Assembly (NCBI GenBank): GCA_021234155.1
Contig: JAJEKV010000059.1
Location: 3,718,571 to 3,782,570, forward strand
Reading direction: 5' to 3'
Source of the DNA: Isoetes taiwanensis
Lineage: Eukaryota > Streptophyta > Lycopodiopsida > Isoetales > Isoetaceae
Length of the DNA stretch: 64,000 bases
The notes under the pieces were generated by a model. The model ran no database searches. It saw only the letters and a program-made list of their open reading frames with translations, and had not been told where the DNA came from. The translations under genes and the position numbers were made by a program. Shown in pieces: positions 56,752 to 64,000 of the stretch; the first letter of the stretch is position 1, and every line of letters starts with the position of its first letter.

Positions 56752-56883
56752 GGGAAACTTCCAGGAGCAGGGAGTTTCCAGAAGAAACTGCCCTGGTGGC
56801 GCCGCCGAGAGCGGCGGCAGCCGCGAGCGGCGCCGCCGCCAGGGCAGTTTCTTCCGGAAACTCCCTGCGATTGGAAGTTTCCC
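56752..56883. repeat. Long GC-rich hairpin (56-bp arms, 20-nt loop)
   Basis: The left arm 56,752-56,807 and right arm 56,828-56,883 are complementary at roughly 90%. Both contain GGCAGTTTCTTC and GGAAACTCCCTGC words (in inverse sense) and end in GGAAGTTTCCC. The loop is GC-rich. A transcript would form a very stable stem. Confidence 0.92.
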
Positions 56884-56884
56884 G

Positions 56885-57466
56885 CCGTAACCTGCTAGAC
56901 CCTAAAATTTCCCCATTCCTGAACTATAGTGAGAAAAATATGCAGGAAAGCCATTTTAATCCGATGTTTCTCCTTTTATTCATGTTGTTTCTTGATTTTT
57001 TTTGGCAGAAGATCAGCCATGGCTAGGATAAGAGATGCTTTTTGGCTGAAGAAAATGAAGAAATGCTTGAACGAATCATAGCTAGGTAGTGATGCAGAGC
57101 ATGCAGATCTTTTGGAGCAGAACTTTCGGCTATGGCAGAGGGCAAAAAACGTCTCTGAAAAAGAGGCAAAATCTTGGCCATAGAGCTTCCGGTATGGCAC
57201 AAGAAAAAGAGGTTTTAGAGCTCTTACCCTCATAAATTGGTCCACATCAAAAATTCTGCATCTAAATCATTCTGTATAGCATCTGCAGTGCAAGAAGAAG
57301 CCCTGAAATCGTCAGAGCAGACGCCCTTCATAGCAGAGCAGGGGACTCGAAATCTTGGAAACTCGGGCGGCGCCACCAGATCGCCGCCAGAAACTTAGAC
57401 CTTGAAATTACTTGAAAAAAAAAGTTACTGAAATCGTCGGAAATTTTAGGGTCTCGCAGGTTACGG
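56885..57466. repeat. Widely spaced 28-bp inverted repeat
   Basis: 56,885-56,912 and 57,439-57,466 are reverse complements with one mismatch in 28 (shared word GGAAATTTTAGGGTCT on one strand). The 526 bp between contain no recognised gene. The left arm lies 1 bp after the long hairpin. Confidence 0.9.
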
Positions 57467-57480
57467 TGCTGAAGCTCTTG

Positions 57481-59689
57481 GACCTCCTTTTTCTGTGCCT
57501 TAAACTTTCGCCTCTAATGCGAGAATCCTCTGGTGCCTCTAAAATGGGAGGTAATTTTTTGGATAATTTGCTTAAATCGAAGGCAGATCCCTCTGGCTTG
57601 CTATTTGACACCAGAAGGCTTGCCGGCCTTGGAGCAAGGATTGGTAGACATGATTAGCCTGCCTCTGGAATCAAATTTTTGAATGCCATAGCCAGGATTT
57701 TGGGAGCATATTTCGTAAGAAGAAAACTGAAAAACTGAAGGAATTTAGGGCAAAAAAGAAATCTAGAAATGCTTGGGAATTATTTGAAAGCAGTGCGAAG
57801 CAAGGCTCCAGATAGCGGCTCCAGAAAAGGAGTAGAAAAAAATAAACAAAAAAAGGAAATCTCGTGAATGAATCCCATGCCACGTTAAAATAATGAAACA
57901 ACGTCTCTCTTCATCTATGCTATGTGGCCGAATCTGGTTGTCCATAGGGACGGGTTGATAGGGGCGGAGGGACATTGGGGCGATCTCAGCCGTCCATCAG
58001 GTGGACAGACCGACGCCACGGTTTTATAATATGGTACTAGAAAATTGCCCACCATTGGTGGGATTTCTATGTGAGTTATACTAATTTGTTGTCTATGTGT
58101 ATGGGGTACAGTTTGTGTCATTTGGAAGCCCCTTAAAGATGTAGATCACGTACTTCTATGCATCATGTGGTTGCATATAAAAATGGGGCATTTAACGATA
58201 TAAATAGATATGTTCAAGTCCAATTGTCGATATAATAAATGTTGTTTCTTAAACCAGATCAAAATGTTCAAAATTTTAGGATTCTAAACAGGAATGGAGC
58301 TTTAGAACAATAGTAATTATGGTTGCGTCCACAATTACTTGAAAATTTTTGAAAATGCATCATTAGAGTATGAACACAAAAAACAAAATTGCTTGCATTT
58401 TTAGCCATCAGCTTACAATCTGCCCAGCCATGTCCCTTATATAAATCGCAGCAAAAAGTTGCATGTTGAAGATAAGAACAGTAGAATAATGTGGAACCTT
58501 CAACATAAAAGAAATTGGGAAGAAACAAATTGACAGACGTTAGCTGAAGCTGCATTATAGGAAATTATTTCTTCACATGCTGATGTATAATGTAGTAAGT
58601 TAAAGGATAAGTAAACTCAAATAGCAACCATGACTCTATGTATAACGGAAAAGAGGATATTTTGATCTACTTAAGGGACGAAGTTTATGCCTCACCCTGC
58701 ATTTATAATACAAAGATCCAGTGCCATATCTCAAGCTGTCTGCCTTCTTATTTATACAACCTTCTTATTTATACACTGGTCCCTTTGATTGATATGTTGC
58801 AAAAAGATTTCTGTGAAGAGTCATAGCTGAGCCTTAAAATTAGGCATACCATAGTGATAAGCGCAATGTTAATATTAGGTAATAAGAAACAACGCGGATT
58901 CATATCAGAGCCTCCGGATTTAAGCAAAAAGGGTCGATTTGGCCAGGAAAAAGGCTGAATCTTAGATATTTCTGGCCGATTTGCTATTATTGATGATTAT
59001 CTACCTTTTTGGGTTGATATTTGCGATCAGAAAAGGCTCTCCCAAAAATAGGTTAATTTGCCCTTATAAATGTAATTGCTTCCTTCTTCTGAACACAGAA
59101 ATCCGGCTGAGAGCTTGTGAACATCCTCTGCCTTGTTATAGTAATCGATAGAGAATTAGTCCTCATTGCTGAGTTTTCCGATTGTGGTGTTGAAAGCATG
59201 ATAATGTGATTGGCATTGGTGTTGTGCAAATTGATCATATATTTGCAAGACTTTTATTGCTTGTAAGAGGCAGTTTAAGTGCTATTCTTAATGCTTTTGA
59301 TATAAGTGATATACACATTAAGCCATATCGTTATCCTCATTACTAATTGGCAAGCATATAAATCTAATTGTACATTTCATATTTTATACCCATTGTCAAG
59401 CACATAAATCTAATTGTACATTTCATATTTTATAATACGGGGCGAGAGTTACTTGAAAGCCAAAGACCATGAGAGTTTCAACAAAATGGAAGCACAAACT
59501 CATTTATTGGGATATTTAAAGACCAATTAGTCGCCATTCGTATTGAATCAATCAATTTACAGGTGGGATAAGTCAATAATGAGTAGAGTTCTACTCTTTG
59601 TCAAAATCATAATTGTAAATAAGTAGATATAACAAATATCAAATGTGTGCCTGGCGTTTGCCGCAGATAAATCATGTGATAACTACTTT
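57481..59689. other. Non-coding stretch, nothing recognised
   Basis: Short frames on both strands lack domains and conservation. At 59,341-59,440 a ~55-bp AT-rich segment (GCA-ATAAATCTAATTGTACAT) is tandemly duplicated. No RNA gene or promoter could be supported. Confidence 0.5.
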
Positions 59690-59837
59690 AGTGTGCTCAT
59701 GTGAAAGCTGGATGTGGTCTTGTCATAAGCTACGGGCTTTTGCCATCTGGACATATACTATTTGACAGGAAATAAAAGTGAAACAAACGCAAAGACCACA
59801 TAATCATATAGATCCTTTGACAGTACCACATAAGATA

Positions 59838-59930
59838 GAATAGAATAGAATAGAATATGATTTTATCGTCCACGGAGACCAACTGGCCTATGGGACCCAA
59901 GTACAAAGAGAGAGCAGCAGGCGTATGATA
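59838..59930 (-). mobile_element. Very short LINE/SINE 3'-end insertion with (ATTCT)n tail
   Basis: Relative to the empty homologue near 60,945, the left copy has about 93 extra bp. On the minus strand this ends in ATTCT repeats preceded by CGATAAAATCAT and CCATAGGCCAGTTGGTCTCC. The same pentanucleotide tail terminates the LINE at 12,502. Short GATAG repeats flank it. The insert is only the 3' tip of an element, as in severe 5' truncation. Confidence 0.7.
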
Positions 59931-60047
59931 GAAGATAACTATCAATAGAAAAGAGAAGCTGAGTTGTAACGCCCTGCAGGATAAATATAAAAGTTTCCTA
60001 CAGTCATTGGCAGACAATATCACATAAGAAGGAAGATCATAGCTAAC

Positions 60048-60074
60048 CTTTAGTCCGTCTGTGTTGGAGGTATT
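60048..60074 (-). CDS. 27-nt exon candidate (NTSNTDGLK)
   Basis: On the minus strand an acceptor ATCAGTTACAG is followed by nine codons, NTSNTDGLK, and an AAG|GTTAGC donor. It is in the same phase (0) as the 87-nt exon 164 bp upstream. The text recurs in the duplicate at about 61,020 but without a clear acceptor. Such microexons are found in plant genes; the host gene is unidentified. Confidence 0.45.
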
Positions 60075-60238
60075 CTGTAACTGATGTAGATTAAATGGTG
60101 GACAACCCTATGCATTAAGCTGGAAAAATTTAAAGAGGCAAAGAAACCTTTAGTTTCAATCAATCCGTAACATAACAGTAAATACAAACTCATCCAAGTA
60201 TGACCAAAATGAAAAATATAAACCCAAAACTTGCTCAC

Positions 60239-60325
60239 CTGTTTTAAAGCAACTATGGCCTTGATGTGATTGGTAAGACCACTTCTTGATACGCCCACAA
60301 TTGCCTTTGTAACTCCAATTGCAGT
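60239..60325 (-). CDS. 87-nt exon candidate of an unidentified gene
   Basis: The minus strand holds an ACATAG acceptor, exactly 29 codons (beginning TAIGVTKAIVG, then SRSGLTNHIKAIVALKQ) and a CAG|GTGAGC donor. Both ends are phase 0 and no stop intervenes. Together with the 27-nt exon it makes a consistent exon pair with a 164-bp intron. I do not recognise the protein. Upstream exons would lie between here and 63.8 kb. Confidence 0.5.
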
Positions 60326-61319
60326 CTATGTCTTTAGAGAAAACACAATGGAGATGCCTCTTAATATTGATTTAACATGCCTTAATGTGTTGTTCTTGGT
60401 TGTTCGTTGCTTTTGTGGAAACAAAACTGGCTGGGCAGTCTGGCCATTAATAGAGCAACGAATTTTGCATAGTGCAAAACTTTTCTTAACTGCCGACCTG
60501 AGAATTTCCACTGTAAGATTCTAAACGAGTCTACCAAAAGCCTAAGTCTGGTATTAAATCTCTTAATATGCCTAACATTATCTTTGTTGTGAAGCTTCAA
60601 ATTCAATCTACATATATAGAGCACAATTACAGAATGAAAATGCCTTCTAAGATTGGCCCAGCAAGTGGATGAATATTGCAATATCAAACATGAAATACTA
60701 CTGCTGTATTGGACTGATTTCACTTATACTGATTTGAGTTATTTCGAACTAAATTAGCTTTCAATCAATCCCTGAGTTATAGTGATCTATATCCTTGTTA
60801 TAGCTAGTGTGCTCATGTGAAAGTTCACAGAGTCTTGTCATAGGCTACAGGCTTATCCCATCTGGACATATACTATCTGATAGGAAATAAAAGTGAAATG
60901 CAAAGATCACATAATCATATAGATCCTTTGACAATATCACAAAAGATAGACGATAATTATCAATAGATAAGAGAAGCTGAGTTATAAAGGATAACATAAG
61001 ATGGAAGATCATAGCTAACCTTTAGTCCGTCTGTGTTGGAGGATGCTCAAATTTACTGCTGTGACAATGGATTGAAAAGATTAGAATAGGACGTCATCTG
61101 CTAATGGACAGAATTCTATAGAACAAAGGTGAGTGATATGTTAATAATTTTCCACCTTTGGAGGCACATGCTCAACTGCTGAACTAAGCTAGAAGTGTCA
61201 GGCTGATGAACATAGTGGGCTCTGCCTGTGTGCTATAGTACTATCTCTCTCAAAGCTTATATTTTTATCTAAATGACTAGTAATGGTACCCAGCCTTGCT
61301 GGACATAAATTAAGAACCT

Positions 61320-62925
61320 TTAATTTCTTTCTTTTTTTATTCTCCTTTTTTTTTTCTAACCCCCTTCTCCCTCCCTTTGCCTTCCCTTTCCCCTTGCCCT
61401 TTTTTTCTTTCTCTTTTTTCTTATCAGCTTTTTCCCTGCCTTTTTATCTTTCCCCGCTCTTCCCATTTTTCCACTACTCTTTTCCCCTTCCTTTTCCTTT
61501 TTCTTTTCTCTTTCTCGTTTCTCATGCATTTTTTCGTTCTCTCTTTTGCTTACCTTTTCATGTGCCCTTTTTCTTCCTTTCCCCATCCTCTTCCTCTTGA
61601 TCCGTGCTCTTTTCCCCATCTCTTTTCCATTTCTCTCTCCTCTTTTCCTCATGCTCTTTTTTGCTTTCCCTTCTCCTTTTCCGCTTCCCTTTTCCTTATT
61701 CTCTTTTCATACTTTCCCCACCTTTTTGCTTAATGTTGTTCCTTTTTCCCTTTCCTTTCTCTTTCCCTTCCTTTACATTTTCCCTTTCAGGTTTCGGATT
61801 TCCTTTTCATATGCCTCTTTCCATTCCCTTTTCTCAACCTTTTTTATGTACTCTTTTTCCTTCTTTTTCCTATCCTCTTCCCCTTTTCCCCTTTCCACTT
61901 TCTCCTTTCTTGTTTCTTTTTTTCTTTTCCCTTTCCCATACTCTTTTTTCCCTTTCTTTTTCTATTTCCTCACCCTTTCCCTCTTCCTTTTTTCTCGTGC
62001 CCTTTTCTCCTTCCTCTTTTCCTCTTTTCCTATTCCTTGCTCCCTACCCTTTGTCTATTCTACTTTCCCCCACCCCTTTTTCCTCCTTTTTCCATCCTTT
62101 TCCCTCTTCCTTTTTTCTTGATGCTCTTTTTTTGCTTCCGCTTTTTCTCTCTCTTCACCCTTTCTCTCTTTCCTTTTTTTCACGCCCTTTCCTTTTTTTC
62201 CTTTTCTCGTTTCCTTTTCCCAAGTTCTCTTTGCCCTTTTCCCCTCTCTTTTCCTTTTTACTTTCCTTTTTCCCATGGACTTTGCAACCTTTTCTTATTT
62301 TCCCTTATCTTTTTCTCCTTTTTCTCATCCTTACTTTTACCCTTTTCATGGTGCCCTTTTTCCTTTCCCTTTTCCCCTCGCCTATTCTATTCTTTTTCTA
62401 TTTCCTTTTATCTTTCCCTTTTTCCTTTTCTCCTTCTCTTTCCTTTTTCCTTTTTCTCTTACCTTTCTTTTATTCCTTTTCCTTTTCCCTTTCATCGCTT
62501 TTTTCCTTTTCCCTTCCCCATTTCCTTTTCCCTTTTCCCTTTCCCTTTTCTTTTCTTTTTCCTTTTTCCTTCCCCTTTTCCTTTTCCCTTTTCCCCTTTC
62601 ATCGTTTTCCTTTTCCCTTCCCCTTTTCCTTTTCCCCTTTTCCTTTTTCCCTTTCATCGCTTTTTCCCTTCCCCTTTTCCTTTCCCTTTTCCCTTTTCCC
62701 TTTCATCGTTTTTCCTTTTCCCTTCACCTTTTCCTTTGCCCTTTTCCTTTTCCTTTTTTTTCCCTTTCATCGTTTTTTCCTTTTCCTTCCCTTTTCCTTT
62801 TCCTTTTCTCTTTTCCCTTTTCCCTTTTCCCTTTCATCGTTTTTTTCCTTTTCCTTTTCCTTTCCTTTCCTTTCCCTTTCCCTTTTTCCTTTTCCCTTTC
62901 ATATTGAAGCCATAGTCAAGATGAA
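61320..62925. repeat. 1.6-kb strand-asymmetric polypyrimidine tract
   Basis: The plus strand is almost entirely C/T (TTTTCCC, CCTTTTCC words). In the right part a CCCTTTCATCGTTTTTCC word recurs at about 62,488, 62,595, 62,650, 62,698, 62,760 and 62,829. Long Phe/Ser/Pro/Leu frames on the plus strand and Lys/Arg/Glu/Gly frames on the minus strand are composition artefacts. It lies between exon candidates of the minus-strand gene, so it would be a purine-rich intron segment in the RNA if that gene is real. Confidence 0.93.
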
Positions 62926-63739
62926 ATTTTAGTTGAAGACACGCACACATCATCTCCACCATTGGTCAATCAAATCCTCGACCGTCCGATTTAGGGCTCC
63001 ATTGAAGACACACGCTATAATTTTATAATATAAGAAGATAATCAGAGGTGACATATCAAGCTCGCATATCAGGACTCAGATAAATTCTTGCTTATCATTT
63101 TACAGATCACTCACCTGCAGGAACCAAAGCCGCAGAATGCAAAAACATTTGATTTAGAAATGCTTTAAAATGCTTAAAAACGTCTTCATCCTAAGCTTTA
63201 CCTTTGGAAGAATGCTCCGCCAGCCAGATTTGTTACTCCAAGACTCACTTTTTATGGATTCTTATTTCAACTCGTTGCATTCACCTTAACAACTGCCCAA
63301 GAAGTTTTGCACTTCATGTTTCTGAAGAAATCCATAGCTCTGAATATTCCAATGAATGCATGCAAACAAAAAAAAAGGGTATGAGAAGAATGAGCCAGCT
63401 TCGAAATCTCCACTACTATAGATATTCTTGCATCCAAAAGCCATTCTAATCCATGGAATGAAGGAAAGGAAAGCCATTCTAACCCTGCACTCACCTCCTG
63501 CGAAATTATACCACAGAGATGGAATATCGCAACGGGAGGGAATATCGCACCTGCTGCACAAACTCGTAACCTATATCTGCTTTACAATGGACAAAACAAC
63601 GGATTTAAATACATTGTCTTTCAAACCCGCAAGTTCCAGTCAGGCAGACAATAAAAAATGGAAAGAACACAAAAGCCATGAGTTCTTGATCAAATAAAAG
63701 AAGCCAAAAGCGAGAAAATCCAAGAAGAGGGGTGCATAC
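62926..63739 (-). other. Possible intron/exon territory of the minus-strand gene, unresolved
   Basis: Several donor-like sites occur on the minus strand: CCAAAG|GTAAAG near 63,202, AGGAG|GTGAGT near 63,495 and a CTGCAG followed by GTGAGT near 63,116. A frame reading MDFFRNMKCKTSWAVVK ends at a GTGAAT site near 63,282. None could be connected confidently to the first exon or to the exons at 60 kb. Confidence 0.3.
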
Positions 63740-63815
63740 CTGGGGATCCATAGCCACGGCGGGGGCTGGGGCTATTGCTCTGATCGTCATATTCATGATC
63801 ATCCTGCCCATCCAT
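63740..63815 (-). CDS. First coding exon candidate (MDGQDDHEYDDQ...), gene continues leftward
   Basis: On the minus strand an ATG at 63,815, preceded by an in-frame TGA in the apparent 5' UTR, opens 25 codons beginning MDGQDDHEYDDQSNSPSPRR and ending GYGSP, then a CCCCAG|GTATGC donor (phase 1). The peptide is acidic and then Ser/Pro/Arg-rich, like the N-termini of some RNA-processing proteins, which is too little to name a family. Flanking 63,816-64,000 is GC-richer than the rest and fits a 5' UTR/promoter-proximal region. An overlapping frame (MGRMIMNMTIRAIAPAPAVA) is less likely. Confidence 0.5.
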
Positions 63816-64000
63816 GGAAACGGGTCGGGAAAGGCTTCAAGCGACTGGGTAAGGCTCAGAAATCCAGCCTCGCAGCAATGCGAGCAAAGAGGGGCAGAGA
63901 AGCATATCAGTATGGAAACCCACGATCAAGTTCCAGTGACTGGCACCACTACATCATTGGGCACACGACACTGCTTGAAAAAGCTCTGGATTGGCAAGAC

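Larger units (their letters stand above)
56230..57480 (+). repeat. Probable 3' LTR of the chromovirus, right end unresolved
   Basis: It starts TGTTACAGG right after the polypurine tract. A GGGACACATGGCATCG segment near 56,596 is reminiscent of chromovirus LTRs. No matching 5' LTR is present in the window, so the end cannot be fixed; the stated end is arbitrary. The region also contains a long hairpin and a widely spaced inverted repeat, annotated separately. Confidence 0.45.
59690..61045. repeat. Direct duplication: 59,690-60,068 and 60,800-61,045
   Basis: Both copies run from GTGCTCATGTGAAAG through CATCTGGACATATACTAT, AAATAAAAGTGAAA, ATAATCATATAGATCCTTTGACA to GATCATAGCTAACCTTTAGTCCGTCTGTGTTGGA. 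The left copy contains two extra segments: the LINE-tail insert at about 59,838-59,930 and about 45 bp near 59,970-60,020. The shared end includes the 27-nt exon candidate, so a gene-internal segment was duplicated. Confidence 0.9.

Noticed and set aside
61283-62932. 442-, 292- and 210-codon Phe/Ser/Pro frames
   Set aside because: A pyrimidine-only strand lacks stop codons by composition; frames overlap on the same strand and have no complexity.
63605-63811. Minus-strand 68-codon frame starting MGRMIMNMTIRAIAPAP
   Set aside because: The alternative frame from 63,815 ends at the same donor, has a more protein-like composition and an upstream in-frame stop; this one runs through the apparent intron.

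Overview
This window looks like nuclear DNA of a green plant. It holds a plant-type Ty3/gypsy chromovirus, a CACTA-type terminus (CACTACAAAA), a hAT-type miniature element with an 8-bp target duplication, a non-LTR retrotransposon, GT-AG introns, long simple repeats and almost no intact genes. A reverse transcriptase (RT) of the Penelope-like/RVT type makes a non-flowering plant (bryophyte, lycophyte, fern, gymnosperm or charophyte) somewhat more likely than a flowering plant; that is inference.

Layout. 1-2.3 kb: unassigned single-copy-looking DNA. 2.34-11.71 kb: a tandem satellite of about 1.08 kb units, 8.6 units long. 11.7-14.3 kb: a tandem duplication whose second copy is split by a 5'-truncated LINE. 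15.1-42.9 kb: a head-to-tail array of roughly 3-kb blocks (A1, B1, B2, C1, C2, A', D). Block joints are marked by (TTC)n tracts, and at three of them by a GTAGGACCC stem-loop. One joint carries 6.2 kb with three large minus-strand exons instead of a spacer of about 0.5 kb. Two of these exons encode parts of a Penelope-like/RVT reverse transcriptase; the third encodes about 500 codons of unknown function. 42.9-48.34 kb: unrecognised plus-strand gene pieces ending in a CACTA-like terminus. 48.35-52.6 kb: decayed plus-strand exons interspersed with at least seven copies of a palindrome with core CTCGACTCGCGAGTCGAG. 52.87-56.23 kb: a 5'-truncated, stop-ridden chromovirus pol, interrupted in its chromodomain by a 543-bp hAT-type element, then the start of a 3' LTR. 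56.7-57.5 kb: large inverted repeats. 59.7-63.9 kb: scattered small minus-strand exons of an unidentified gene, separated by a 1.6-kb polypyrimidine tract.

Functionally, little here works together. The one candidate active locus is the minus-strand RT gene at 30.9-36.9 kb, possibly starting further upstream at 39.25 or 41.9 kb. Its stop codon is followed within about 20 bp by a long stem-loop and a (GAA)n tract, which suggests a retroelement 3' end and links the RT to the array.

A caution applies throughout. Near-identical paralogous blocks differ mostly by clustered small changes at CpG-like and A/G-rich positions, so some frameshifts may be consensus-sequence errors rather than biological decay.
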